Part shown: one piece after another, positions 16,895-26,037 of the stretch | Numbering within the stretch: position 1 is the first letter of the stretch | Layout of the letters: each line of letters opens with the position of its first letter | DNA from: Pseudanabaena sp. FACHB-2040 | GTDB taxonomy: Bacteria > Cyanobacteriota > Cyanobacteriia > Phormidesmidales > Phormidesmidaceae | Length of the DNA: 64,000 bases | NCBI RefSeq assembly: GCF_014696715.1 | Contig: NZ_JACJQO010000001.1 | Location: 1 to 64,000, forward strand | Reading direction: 5' to 3' | Notes under the pieces: model-generated | The model's database searches: none | The model's input: only the letters and a program-made list of their open reading frames with translations | Told to the model about the DNA's origin: nothing | Program-made: the position numbers and the translations under genes

Positions 16895-17989
16895 ATGGTA
16901 GAGGCAACGATTGGCGTAGCCGTCGTCGGTACCGGATTTGGGCAGAAGGTGCATATTCCCGGACTGCAGGCCCATCACCGGACTGAGGTGGTGGCTGTGT
17001 ACCACCGAGATGGGGAAAAGGGACGTGCGATCGCACAGGCCCACGACATTCCCCACGCTTGCACCACCCTTGAGGATTTGCTGGCCCTGCCCGAGGTGCA
17101 GGCAGTCAGCATTGCCACACCGCCATTTCTGCACTTTGACCAGGCTAGAGACGTGCTTACAGCAGGTAAGCACCTGCTCTTGGAAAAACCCACGGCTTTG
17201 ACGCTAGATGAGGCTAGAGCCCTAGCTGATTTGGCCGAGCGCAACCGAGTAGCGGTCACGATGGACTTTGAGTTTCGCTTTGTACCTGCCTGGCAGCGGC
17301 TAGCAGACCTGTTGCAGGAAGGATATGTGGGCCAGCCGCGCTTAGTCAAGGTCGACTGGTTAGTTCCAGGTCGGGCCGATGCCAGCCGTCCCTGGAACTG
17401 GTACGCCCGCAAAGACCAGGGAGGAGGCGCGCTAGGAGCCTTTGCCTCCCATACCTTTGACTATATTGCCTGGCTGTTTGGTTCAGTGCGGCGGCTTAGC
17501 GCCCAGCTCTATACAGCTATTCCCCAGCGGCCCGACCCAGCGACAGGAGAGCTCAAGCCCGTGGATGCCGACGACACCTGTAGCCTGCAGCTGGAATTGA
17601 CCAACGGCACCCCTTGCCAGATAACCATTAGCTCGGTTGCCTATGCCGGACGCGGGCACTGGCTTGAGGTCTACGGCGACCGGGGCACGCTGGTTTTGGG
17701 CAGCGATAACCTGAGCGACTATGTTCATGGCTTTAAGCTTTACGGCAGCCAGAACGGTGCTCCCTTAGCCGAGCTGCCGATCCCAGAACGGTTGGCCTTC
17801 CCCAAAACCTATCCCGATGGTCGCATTGCCCCCTTCGTGCGGGTGGTCGATCACTGGGTTGAAGGCATCGCACGGGGTCGCTCCACCGCACCATCTATAG
17901 TTGAAGGCGTGCATTCTCAGCTGATGATGGATCTAGCCTACCAGTCGAATACCCTGAGCAGATGGGTGGATGTGCCTCAGGAGATGTAG
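16895..17989 (+). CDS. Gfo/Idh/MocA family NAD(P)-dependent oxidoreductase
   Basis: A 364-residue two-domain dehydrogenase. The Rossmann fold begins VAVVGTGFGQKVHIPGL (about 8-24), and the family's EKP motif is present as LLEKPTALTLDEA (about 95-107). The C-terminal alpha/beta domain includes RPWNWYARKDQGGGALGAFASHTFDYIAWLFG, with the histidine used for substrate contact. It would oxidise or reduce a sugar, inositol or related compound. The ATG at 16895 gives the expected family N-terminus. It is divergent from the efflux operon, with a 130-base shared promoter region. Its substrate is not predictable from context. Confidence 0.9.
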   Translation: MVEATIGVAVVGTGFGQKVHIPGLQAHHRTEVVAVYHRDGEKGRAIAQAHDIPHACTTLEDLLALPEVQAVSIATPPFLHFDQARDVLTAGKHLLLEKPTALTLDEARALADLAERNRVAVTMDFEFRFVPAWQRLADLLQEGYVGQPRLVKVDWLVPGRADASRPWNWYARKDQGGGALGAFASHTFDYIAWLFGSVRRLSAQLYTAIPQRPDPATGELKPVDADDTCSLQLELTNGTPCQITISSVAYAGRGHWLEVYGDRGTLVLGSDNLSDYVHGFKLYGSQNGAPLAELPIPERLAFPKTYPDGRIAPFVRVVDHWVEGIARGRSTAPSIVEGVHSQLMMDLAYQSNTLSRWVDVPQEM

Positions 17990-18150
17990 AAAGTTTGAAT
18001 GGCCGCACCCTGCGGCCAAAGCTGGGAATCATTAGGGAGTAGCTTTTCAAAGCACAAAGTCGGACTGCCGTTGGCTAGAGCTGAAAAAACCTCCCTAGCG
18101 GCTGATTCTACTGGCAGACAGGTGCATTCAGCTCCAACGGTTGTGATTCA

Positions 18151-18945
18151 ATGTCTTTTCAGAGATATCCCCTATCTACCGTTCAAAAGGTCAGCCAGTT
18201 CATCCGTGAGACTCTGGTGCTGCCCGCTGTTGAGCCGTCTGCGCTCTCGACAACGGCAGACCCAGAGTGGCTGCAGCCAGATTCCCTAGACGCCCTAGGC
18301 GACCTCTTTCGAGTAGGCGATCCGGCAGAGGAGACAATCCCTGCCCCCAATGACGAGGGCCGCTGGTACATCAGCACAATTGATCCGGCAGATGCCCTGT
18401 TTAAGCTGCCTGGGCTCTGGACCAAAGCAGGCATTCGCTTAGTTACTTACCTACAGCGTCAGCCTGAGGGGGGGCTGGGCTTAACCTGGGCCCTGCCCGA
18501 ACTGCTCAGCACCACCGAGCATCTAGAAGCTGCGATCGCAACTGCTGGCACCAACCCGCCTCACCCCGTCGGCGCTTTGCCCAATGTGGTGGAGGCCTTA
18601 GAGGGAGATGGTTCGCTGTCTTCATTTTTATCAGCCTCGATCTTTCTGCGGGAGCTGCGCGAGTTTGGCCGCTTTGGCAACCAGGCCCGCTGGACCTATC
18701 ACCGCTTCGTCGATGCCGTTCCGCCCAAGGCCAACTGGCAGTGGCGCACTAAACCGCCCCAAGACCTTGCTCCTAAGGTCGTTACTTTACCCGATGGTCA
18801 GATCGTCGTTGAATTTTTTAGCTGCCGCGTCGTCAAGCCGATTGCCCTATTTCGCCACGTCGATCGCTACAGCCCCAACAACTATCAGGCCCAGAATGCT
18901 GACCAGGTGATTGCAGTTATTGCGACCCCTTCTCGCAGCGCTTGA
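18151..18945 (+). CDS. conserved-looking protein of unknown function
   Basis: A 264-residue soluble protein that I cannot place in a family. It has a globular composition with many aromatic residues (PNDEGRWYISTIDPADALFKLPGLWTKAG; FGNQARWTYHRFVDAVPPKANWQW) and no signal peptide or membrane helix. Proline-rich turns suggest a compact beta-rich domain. The ATG at 18151 has no strong ribosome binding site; codon use matches the G/C-rich neighbours. It sits between the Gfo/Idh oxidoreductase and hppD on the same strand but at distances (160 and 306 bases) that do not require co-transcription. Confidence 0.65.
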   Translation: MSFQRYPLSTVQKVSQFIRETLVLPAVEPSALSTTADPEWLQPDSLDALGDLFRVGDPAEETIPAPNDEGRWYISTIDPADALFKLPGLWTKAGIRLVTYLQRQPEGGLGLTWALPELLSTTEHLEAAIATAGTNPPHPVGALPNVVEALEGDGSLSSFLSASIFLRELREFGRFGNQARWTYHRFVDAVPPKANWQWRTKPPQDLAPKVVTLPDGQIVVEFFSCRVVKPIALFRHVDRYSPNNYQAQNADQVIAVIATPSRSA

Positions 18946-19251
18946 TGCCAACCTACAGGGTTTTCCCGCGTCTCTGCGTCCCTCCTTCCCCGCGTCTTCT
19001 GAGCAAGTGCCGCGAACGCTCGTCAGATCTGGCATACTGCAAGCGGGAGCCCCTGCTCTGCCGGGACAGTTCATCCTTTTCCGGCGAAAACCTCCTATAG
19101 ATAGACTTTTGGCGGTCAAATCTGCCTCATAATACTCGCCAGTCTGGGGATCATGGCTGGAGCGGCCTTCCAGCAGCTCAGATGGCTTTTTTAAAGTGTT
19201 TATAAATCTGTGGGGCCAAGGTTTTGACTGCAAACGGGCGAAGACAGGCTT
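18946..19251. repeat. intergenic stretch with CGCGTCTC/CGTCCC-type low-complexity repeat
   Basis: At about 18966-19002 the sequence repeats CCCGCGTCT, CTGCGTCCC and CCCCGCGTCTTC. The same words recur near 34451-34572 and, in reverse complement, near 39710-39775, so this appears to be a dispersed intergenic repeat. No gene is supported in the rest of the stretch. Confidence 0.5.
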
Positions 19252-20370
19252 ATGGATATTGATCACTTACACTTTTACGTTAACGATGGGGTCGCCTGGC
19301 GGGATTGGTTTGTCCGCCACTGCGGCTGCCGTCGAGTAGTGACCTGGCAGGATGAGCAGGTTTTTCGCTGTTTGCTGAGCTTGGGTCAGGTGTCGATTTT
19401 GCTGTCAGCGCCGTTGGGGAAAGACAATGCGATCGCAACCTACCTATCTGCCCACCCGAATGGCTTGGGAGATTTGGCCTTTCGCGTCACCGATTTGGAG
19501 TCAGTTGTTGGGCGAGTTTTGCGTCAGGGCGGCTCTTTGTGTCAGCCCATTCAGACCGTTACTCGACCCGAAGGCCATTTTCGCTGGTGCCAGATCCAGG
19601 GTTGGGGTTCGCTGCGCCACACCCTGATTGAACGACATGGGCCTTGGTATCTGCTGCCGTGGCTGCCCCATGTACCGGCTCAGAGCCTAGAACCTAGCCA
19701 TAGCGACAGTGCTGTTACGGCTATTGACCATGCGGTGCTCAACGTCTGCCAAGGCGATCTAGAACCCGCTGCCGCCTGGTACGAAGCGGTCTTGGGGTTT
19801 CAGCGGCAGCAGCAGTTTGTCATTGAAACGGCCCACTCTGGTCTACAGAGCTACGTCCTCAGCCACCCAGATGGGCAGGCACAAATCCCAATCAATGAGC
19901 CGGGCACGCCCAATTCTCAAATTCAGGAATTTCTCACCCACCATCGGGGCGCAGGCATCCAGCATGTGGCCCTGCGAACTCCTGATATTGTCAAAACCGT
20001 CACCGCCCTAAGGCAGCTGGGGCTGGCTTTTCTAGACGTGCCCCCGACCTACTACGAGGAGCTGATTCAGCGCCCAGAGTGGGGCAAAATCTCAGCCGAT
20101 CTAGCAGCTGTGCAGGCCCACCAAATCCTGCTGGACTGGTCGCCGGGTCTGCCTCAAAACTGCCTACTGCAAACCTTTACTCAGCCCGTGTTTGGTCTAC
20201 CGACGTTCTTTTTTGAGGTGATTGAGCGGCAACGGTTTTGGCAGGGCGGCGCGCTCAAGCTGGCCCAGGGCTTTGGCGAGGGCAACTTCCAGGCGCTGTT
20301 TGAGGCCATTGAGCGAGAACAGATGAAGCGGGGCAGCCTGCAGGCAGAGACTATCTCAGAAAGCTGCTAG
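19252..20370 (+). CDS. hppD: 4-hydroxyphenylpyruvate dioxygenase
   Basis: A 372-residue Fe(II) dioxygenase built of two vicinal-oxygen-chelate modules. It converts 4-hydroxyphenylpyruvate to homogentisate, the head-group precursor of tocopherols in cyanobacteria. Iron ligands are visible in the C-terminal module as H160 (AIDHAVLNV), H238 (IQHVALRT) and E322 (FFFEVIERQ). The length is normal. The N-terminal module is less conserved, as usual. It ends tail to tail with the CPP1-like gene, the two overlapping by 20 bases (20351-20370), so their transcripts are antisense at the ends. The ATG at 19252 has no obvious ribosome binding site. Confidence 0.9.
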   Translation: MDIDHLHFYVNDGVAWRDWFVRHCGCRRVVTWQDEQVFRCLLSLGQVSILLSAPLGKDNAIATYLSAHPNGLGDLAFRVTDLESVVGRVLRQGGSLCQPIQTVTRPEGHFRWCQIQGWGSLRHTLIERHGPWYLLPWLPHVPAQSLEPSHSDSAVTAIDHAVLNVCQGDLEPAAAWYEAVLGFQRQQQFVIETAHSGLQSYVLSHPDGQAQIPINEPGTPNSQIQEFLTHHRGAGIQHVALRTPDIVKTVTALRQLGLAFLDVPPTYYEELIQRPEWGKISADLAAVQAHQILLDWSPGLPQNCLLQTFTQPVFGLPTFFFEVIERQRFWQGGALKLAQGFGEGNFQALFEAIEREQMKRGSLQAETISESC

Positions 20371-20959
20371 ACACCCAAAGCATCAGGCAGGTAAGGGCAG
20401 CTGCGATCGCATCTGGCCTAGCCCAACCAAACTGAGCCCCCTGGGGAATCAGGAACTGGGCCGCAACCACGCCTAAGCCAAAGCCGACAAATAGCCCTGC
20501 CAGCGTCAGCAGGACAGACCGCCAAAACTTATTTTCCTTACGGTTGAGGAAGTAGATAGCACAGCCCACGCCCAGCGCCAGCGCCAGCGAGGGCGCATAA
20601 AAGCCAAACAAAGCCAGGCCCAAAAACGCCACAGAGGGCCACACCACTTCTTCGCGACTGGGGGTATCAATAAACCCGCTGAGCCAATCCGGACGGCTGA
20701 CCGGCAGTGGAGCCGGAGCGCTAGGAGCAGGTTCGCTGGCATTTTCAGCAAAACGAATCCGGTCGGGGACTTTGATCTTGCCCTCCTGACGCAGCCGCAG
20801 CCGCTCCATCAAAATCGCATCGTAGGCTGTTTCAATCATCTCAACCCGCTTGCGATCCTCGGCGTGTTCTTCAACCAGCCGATTACGCGCTTCTTGAATC
20901 TCATCAAAAGACGAGGATTCGGTCAACCCCAAGGTTTCGTATGAATTCTGATCGCTCAT
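20351..20959 (-). CDS. CPP1-like (DnaJ-related) membrane protein
   Basis: A 202-residue protein with an N-terminal J-like domain that lacks the HPD motif (SYETLGLTESSSFDEIQEARNRLVEEHAEDRKRVEMIETAYDAI, about 6-49). A linker and three to four C-terminal transmembrane helices follow (about 105-200). This is the architecture of the plant and cyanobacterial CPP1 family, described in plants as a holdase for light-dependent protochlorophyllide oxidoreductase and related to chloroplast import. It would act at the thylakoid or plasma membrane. It converges on hppD with overlapping 3' ends. The family call is good; the exact cyanobacterial role is inferred. Confidence 0.85.
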   Translation of the reverse strand: MSDQNSYETLGLTESSSFDEIQEARNRLVEEHAEDRKRVEMIETAYDAILMERLRLRQEGKIKVPDRIRFAENASEPAPSAPAPLPVSRPDWLSGFIDTPSREEVVWPSVAFLGLALFGFYAPSLALALGVGCAIYFLNRKENKFWRSVLLTLAGLFVGFGLGVVAAQFLIPQGAQFGWARPDAIAAALTCLMLWVSSSFLR

Positions 20960-21596
20960 CTAAAACCTCCGAGAGTCCCCCCGATAACATTTAGTCTGTA
21001 GCCAGGCAGTAAGCCTAGCCTCTGCCAGAGCCGGTTAAGAGACACCTGCCCCTGCACGTTGCCCCTGCAATTAGTGTAACCAGCGATGCCTACAATCGGA
21101 AGTATATACATTAGGACACGAACAAGATGCTTGTCAGCAAGATCCCAGGCATCCTGTCAAAACTTGATAAATTCCTGCTTCCATAAAGCTCTCCTGAGGT
21201 AGCCCTTGATAGCTCAGCAGCTACCGCCTGTCATTGCCCCGCCTTCTATATAGGCTCACCCCCTCGCTCCATAACTCCCAGCATCCCATTAGTTAAAGCC
21301 TAGCCCAGCACGACCCGAGCATCGAAACAATAGGGCTTTAGAGTTTAAACATCCTGACAGAAAAGTTTACGCTTCCCCAAGAAATCAGGGTTTTGTTGGC
21401 AACGACTGAAGCTGCTGAGATACAATCTCTTGTGAATCCAGGCTTTATTTGTAAGGAGTAAGGATTCATTGGGCAAATTAGTGCTGAAAATTCGTAAATC
21501 CTTTGAAAGACGCTTAAGGGGCAGTCGCGCCGCCTCGTCTGTTTAGCCGAGTCGGATTTCTGCCCATGGTGTTCATCTCGCGGCGAAGGTACAAAC
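20960..21596. other. long upstream region of the response-regulator gene
   Basis: About 640 bases with no supported gene. A minus-strand frame at 21338-21652 overlaps the real regulator start and has no domain. The stretch serves the divergent CPP1-like and regulator genes and leaves room for a long 5' leader. I found no clear terminator or recognisable riboswitch. Confidence 0.45.
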
Positions 21597-22307
21597 ATGG
21601 CTGATGCCAAAATTCTTGTGGTTGATGACGACCCTGCGATTCGCAATCTCATTCACCGGTTCTTGGCCAAACAAGACTATCAGATGGAATCGGCTGAAGA
21701 CGGCAAGACGGCTTTAGCAGTGTTTGAGCAGTTCAACCCTGATCTGGTCATTCTCGATTTGAATCTGCCTGACACTAACGGCTACGATCTGTGTAAAGAG
21801 ATGCAGAGCCGCACTGCGGTCTTTGTTCTGATGTTGACTAGCCGCACCGATGAGTCAGACAAAATTCGGGGCTTTAACGAAGGTGCTGATGACTATCTCA
21901 CAAAACCTTTTAGTCTGGGCGAACTGGAGGTCCGAGTCGGGGCTGTACTGAAGCGAAAGCGCCCCCTCATGGTGGCCGAACAGCAGTGCCTAGTCTTCAA
22001 TGCTTTGGCGATCGACCCGGTGCGCCGGGAGGTCATGCTAGACGATCAGATGGTGCCGCTGACAGCCCTGGAATTTGACCTACTGCACTTTCTAGCCAGT
22101 CATCCGGGCCGCGTTTGGCGACGCTCAGAGCTGATCCAGAAGGTCTGGGATTACGACTACGTGGGCGATCAGCGGGTAGTCGATGTGCATATTGGCCAGA
22201 TTCGTAAAAAGATTGAGAAGGATACCACCCAGCCAGCCCTGATCCAGACAGTGCGGGGAGTGGGCTATAAGTTTGAGCCTCCTGGCAGCGCCAGCGAGGC
22301 TTCTTAA
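21597..22307 (+). CDS. OmpR-family response regulator
   Basis: A 236-residue two-domain regulator. The receiver (about 5-115) has acidic pocket residues D10-D12, phospho-acceptor D54 in VILDLNLPDT and K103 in YLTKPF. The C-terminal winged helix (about 135-232) ends VVDVHIGQIRKKIEKDTTQPALIQTVRGVGYKF, the usual OmpR/PhoB recognition region. It would bind DNA as a dimer after phosphorylation. No histidine kinase is adjacent, so it is an orphan, and the next gene (HetZ-like) is convergent. The segment EFDLLHFLASHPGRVWRRSELIQKVWDYDY is typical. The target genes are unknown. Confidence 0.92.
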   Translation: MADAKILVVDDDPAIRNLIHRFLAKQDYQMESAEDGKTALAVFEQFNPDLVILDLNLPDTNGYDLCKEMQSRTAVFVLMLTSRTDESDKIRGFNEGADDYLTKPFSLGELEVRVGAVLKRKRPLMVAEQQCLVFNALAIDPVRREVMLDDQMVPLTALEFDLLHFLASHPGRVWRRSELIQKVWDYDYVGDQRVVDVHIGQIRKKIEKDTTQPALIQTVRGVGYKFEPPGSASEAS

Positions 22308-22412
22308 GGGCAACCGTAGGGGCGAAGCATTTGCACAAAGGACTTAGGGCTTTGGCCTGAGGAACTTGAACTCAGAGCTATAGGCCCAGAGAGTTGCGCG
22401 AATGCTTCGCTC

Positions 22413-23633
22413 CTACTCATTGCGGTGCTTCCAGGCTAGGCTCAACACTTCGCCCCAGGTGCGCTTGACCTTCTTAGGAGTCCAGTTAAGGGCTTCGCCG
22501 ATGGCCTGGTCAGTGAGAGCCGAAGAGGCAGATTGCTCCTGCTTGAGCCGCACCAACTCTTGCTGAGCGGGTGTCAACTCGCTCAAAAATCGGGACCACT
22601 CCTCGGGGGTGAGCCCTAGCCGCTTATCGACTTCGGCCCCCAGCCACTGGTGCACCAGTTCCCAGTGATGGATCTGGGCAAACTTTTCGATGTGGTACTT
22701 AAAGCGCTGCTGCAGGTAGTCGCGTTCTCGAGGCGACAGGCTCAAAATCTGATCGATCTCGGAGGCAGAGCAGTCTTCTAGCTTGAGCACAAGGTAGTCA
22801 ACACAGTCGGGCTGATTCTGGCTTTCTAAATAGGTAATTAGGGTCTGGACGATGCGATCGCGAATCACTCCATCCGCCGGATCGGTAGCATCAGCCACCA
22901 TTTGCTCCCGTACCTGCTGCAGGGCCGCGCTGTGGGCGCTGATGTCGCTCTCTTCGCCGCGAGGAGTATCGACAGCCATCGCCAAATCAACGCTGGTTTC
23001 GGGCGGCAGACGACGGGCAAAGGCCTGAGCCCGCAGCACGATCAGCTGCTGGCTACCGCTACGCAGGGGAATGCGGCGCTTGGCGTACTGCTCGCTAAAG
23101 GCCATATACTCGGCCAGCTCTAGGCGAGAACGGGGGCTATAGTCAGCCGCCAGCCCGTGCTCTCGCCGAAAGGCATTGAGCACCTCAATATAAAAGGTTT
23201 GCATAAAGTCTTCGAGCAGAGCATAGCGACCCTCAAAGCCAAACTGGCTGCTGGGAGGTGCTATGTAGCGATAGACAATGGCACTGAGGGCGCTGTGCAG
23301 CTCTACCCGGCCTCGGTTAGACCCTAGTCGGTAGTAGTGGAGACACTTGTTCACCCGGTGCTGGGACAGGGACTGCTGCCAGCCATTGATTTGCCCAGAG
23401 GCTTGAATGCGATCGCTCATTTGGCAGATCCGTTCGACTTCGGCTGCCATTCGTTGAGTCACCCGTTCAACCCCAGAGGGGCGGGCATTGAGAGCTTGAT
23501 CAAAGCTTCGCAGGATGTAACTTGCCAAAGAACTGCCTGTCTCCGCAGCTTCGGCAGAGGCCGAATAGGGCTCGGAGGAAGGCGCTGAGCCGGACGCAGA
23601 CATACACATGGAGGGGGTAGATGCGGCAATCAT
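22413..23633 (-). CDS. HetZ-family protein
   Basis: About 406 residues from the ATG at 23633; an in-frame TTG four codons earlier is possible, and the start is uncertain because the first 50 residues are low-complexity and no ribosome binding site is clear. The core SQHRVNKCLHYYRLGSNRGRVELHSALSAIVYRYI and LEDFMQTFYIEVLNAFRREHGL, then LELAEYMAFSEQYAKRRIPL, closely follow my memory of HetZ of heterocyst-forming cyanobacteria, a factor acting early in differentiation. A C-terminal helix-turn-helix-like segment (LTDQAIGEALNWTPKKVKRTW) suggests DNA binding. HetZ-like proteins also occur in filamentous strains without heterocysts, so a heterocyst role should not be assumed. It converges with the response regulator. 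Confidence 0.8.
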   Translation of the reverse strand: MIAASTPSMCMSASGSAPSSEPYSASAEAAETGSSLASYILRSFDQALNARPSGVERVTQRMAAEVERICQMSDRIQASGQINGWQQSLSQHRVNKCLHYYRLGSNRGRVELHSALSAIVYRYIAPPSSQFGFEGRYALLEDFMQTFYIEVLNAFRREHGLAADYSPRSRLELAEYMAFSEQYAKRRIPLRSGSQQLIVLRAQAFARRLPPETSVDLAMAVDTPRGEESDISAHSAALQQVREQMVADATDPADGVIRDRIVQTLITYLESQNQPDCVDYLVLKLEDCSASEIDQILSLSPRERDYLQQRFKYHIEKFAQIHHWELVHQWLGAEVDKRLGLTPEEWSRFLSELTPAQQELVRLKQEQSASSALTDQAIGEALNWTPKKVKRTWGEVLSLAWKHRNE

Positions 23634-24194
23634 AAGGATACTCAATCGTAACAGCAGGGACTAAACCTTTTGCCATTGCCGTGGTTGGCTTTCAGCAGTG
23701 GTCTTGGAAAGGATTTCAGAGCTTCTCCGGACGATTCCGCCTAGGGTGTGGCAATTTTTTTTGCTGGTCCGCCCGCAATGCTTGATAGGAGGGCGCAGGC
23801 AGCCACCGCAAAGCCCCTACACCCCCTGCTGAAAGCGTCTTTAGACCAATATTTTTGGCTTTAATAATTTCTGGCAGTGGTGGAAAAATCCGGAAATTAG
23901 TAGACAGTTGAATGAATTGGTTCGTCCTCGGGCTCAAAAGCAGGTAGAGGCAGGCTGCTTACCCTGCCCTCCGATTCGCCTAATACCAGTTCAGAAAAAA
24001 GTGCTGTAGATAGGGGGTAGGAGAGTGGATAGGTGGGAGAGTGGATGAGTAGCGGCTATTTAGAGAATTGGTGTACGCCTTCAAAAAATCAGGCCGTTTG
24101 GGGTCAAATCTGTAGCAGCAACATCAACCTCAGCGGCCATGCCAGGAAGGGAGTGGCCCAGTAGGATAAGAACAGCCTCCTAAGAGAACCCTCT
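23634..24194. other. intergenic stretch with short direct repeats
   Basis: Between 24015 and 24050 AGGAGAGTGGAT and GGGAGAGTGGAT form an imperfect direct repeat. The stretch contains the promoters of the divergent HetZ-like and dynamin-like genes. A minus-strand frame at 23716-23937 has no ribosome binding site or domain. Nothing else was recognised. Confidence 0.45.
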
Positions 24195-25928
24195 ATGAGC
24201 AGCCAGATCATTAACCCTAGGCTCCAAGCGTATCGCTCAGAGCTAGATGCCCTGCTCATTCAGGTCCAGCAGCTGGCCAGTGACATCAATCACGAAGAAC
24301 TGCAGCACACGACTGAAAACCTACGGCGCAACATCACAGAGCCGTTTCTGTTTGTGGTGGTTGGCGAGGTTAAGGCAGGCAAAAGCAGCTTTGTCAATGC
24401 GCTGCTAGGGGCAGAGGTGTGTGCCACCGATATTGAGCCCTGCACCGACTCAATTCAGCAAATCGTGTATGCAGCCGAGCCCTTTGTCCAGCAGCTTGAG
24501 CCAAACCTGCGGAAGATCGGGCGGCCGGTCGACATCCTGCAAAACATTTCCATCGTAGACACCCCTGGCACTAATACAGTCATTCAGGAGCACCAGATCG
24601 TTACCGAGCGCTATATCCCCAACAGCGACCTCACCTTTTTTGTGCTGTTTGCCAAAAACCCTTACCAAAAGAGCGCCTGGGACTTCTTGGACTTTGTGAG
24701 TGCTGAGTGGCGCAAAAAAGTGGTGTTTATCCTGCAGCAGGCCGATCTGCTCAAGCCAGAGGATCTAGAGAAAAATGTGGAGCGGGTGCGCGAATATGCT
24801 CACCAAAAGCGGATTCAGTCGCCGACCATCTTCACCACCTCAGCTGAACTAGAGTTGGCAGGCCAGTCTGAGTCCAGCGGGTTCGAGCCTGTCCGTAGCT
24901 ACATTCGCAGTATGGTGTCTTCGGGTGAGAGCTACCGAATTAAGCTGCGATCGGTCAGCGACACGACCCGCAAAATTATCGAAAACCTCTCTACTGACGT
25001 GCGTGCCCTGCAAACCCAGCTCGACATTGACCGCGAAACCAGCGCCACCATTCAGCAAAAAATTCAGGCAGGTAGGAAGCGATCGCACTATGAAATCGAC
25101 ACCCTCGCCGAACGCCTAGTGGCTCGCTATGACACCATTGCTGCCCGCATTAAGCAAGAGTTTCGCGAGAGCCTTTCGGTACTCACTGTGGTACGGCGCT
25201 CCTTCGTCGGTCTCTTCAACAAAGAAGAGTCTATGCAGACCTGGATCAACGACTTCAAAAGTCACTGTGAACAAACCCTAAAAGAGTCCTTAGAAGAGGT
25301 GTCTCGAGAAGGCGCGCAGCACTTTGTAGACGGCATTCGCCAGCTACTAGAGGGGTTGACCCAAGACCTAAACCATTTACAGTCCCACCAGGTTCAGACC
25401 AGCTTAATCTCGGTTAAGGTGCTAGAGCGTCGCCAGGAAGTGATCGAGAGCGTCAAAGCCAAGGTCATGACCCTACTCACCGATCAGGGCCTGGTACACA
25501 CGCTATCCGCCGACGCCGAAAGCATGGCCTCTGAGATCGTAGGGGGAGCTTTTGTCGCGGTGACCGGCATGATTCTCAAAATTGTCGAATTTGCCGTTGC
25601 CGAAGCCTTGTTAGACGCCATCGGTATTGCCTTTGCTGGCATTGGCCTGGTGGTCTTTGCCGTGGGGTTGGTTTGGCAGCGCGATCGCATCATCCGCCGC
25701 TTTGAAAACGCCCTAGATAATGAAAAAGAGCGCTTCCGCATCGATGTCTCCACCCGCCTTAGCGAAAAGCTCAGCATCATCAGCGAAGAGGTCGAGCGCA
25801 CCTTTCTTCAGTTCTATGAGTATGTGGAGCGCGAAGAGCAGGCTGTTGGGCCGATTTTGGAACGCTACAAAACCGTCGAAGCCCAAGCCCAAGCCCTGTT
25901 TAACCAGATGGACGGAAGGCTAAAGTAG
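24195..25928 (+). CDS. dynamin-like GTPase
   Basis: A 577-residue bacterial dynamin-like protein. The GTPase domain shows a P-loop GEVKAGKSS (57-65), a switch threonine region (CTDSIQQIVY) and the G3 motif VDTPGTNT (121-128), with QQADLL as a G4-like motif. Long helical arms follow (about 250-440 and 500-575) and surround a hydrophobic hairpin of about 450-495 (VGGAFVAVTGMILKIVEFAVAEALLDAIGIAFAGIGLVVF is the core) that should insert in the membrane as the paddle. Such proteins remodel or hold membranes in bacteria. It is probably single, with a lysozyme-like gene 110 bases downstream. Two-gene tandem dynamins are common, but no partner is seen here. Confidence 0.85.
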   Translation: MSSQIINPRLQAYRSELDALLIQVQQLASDINHEELQHTTENLRRNITEPFLFVVVGEVKAGKSSFVNALLGAEVCATDIEPCTDSIQQIVYAAEPFVQQLEPNLRKIGRPVDILQNISIVDTPGTNTVIQEHQIVTERYIPNSDLTFFVLFAKNPYQKSAWDFLDFVSAEWRKKVVFILQQADLLKPEDLEKNVERVREYAHQKRIQSPTIFTTSAELELAGQSESSGFEPVRSYIRSMVSSGESYRIKLRSVSDTTRKIIENLSTDVRALQTQLDIDRETSATIQQKIQAGRKRSHYEIDTLAERLVARYDTIAARIKQEFRESLSVLTVVRRSFVGLFNKEESMQTWINDFKSHCEQTLKESLEEVSREGAQHFVDGIRQLLEGLTQDLNHLQSHQVQTSLISVKVLERRQEVIESVKAKVMTLLTDQGLVHTLSADAESMASEIVGGAFVAVTGMILKIVEFAVAEALLDAIGIAFAGIGLVVFAVGLVWQRDRIIRRFENALDNEKERFRIDVSTRLSEKLSIISEEVERTFLQFYEYVEREEQAVGPILERYKTVEAQAQALFNQMDGRLK

Positions 25929-26037
25929 CCAACCACTAAACTTTTAAAAGTATTTCGCTCAGCCTTCCGTGGTTCGGGGTAGAACTGGTGAAGTTAAAAC
26001 CTGACGTTAAACCCGTGATCGGGAAAAGGAAGCAGTT

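Noticed and set aside
18847-19266. A 139-codon minus-strand frame across the gap before hppD
   Set aside because: Overlaps two genes and a low-complexity repeat; Arg/Ser-rich translation of repeat sequence.
24880-24900. A tRNA T-loop-like GGGTTCGAGCC
   Set aside because: It lies inside the dynamin-like coding frame and no acceptor, D or anticodon arm could be formed around it.
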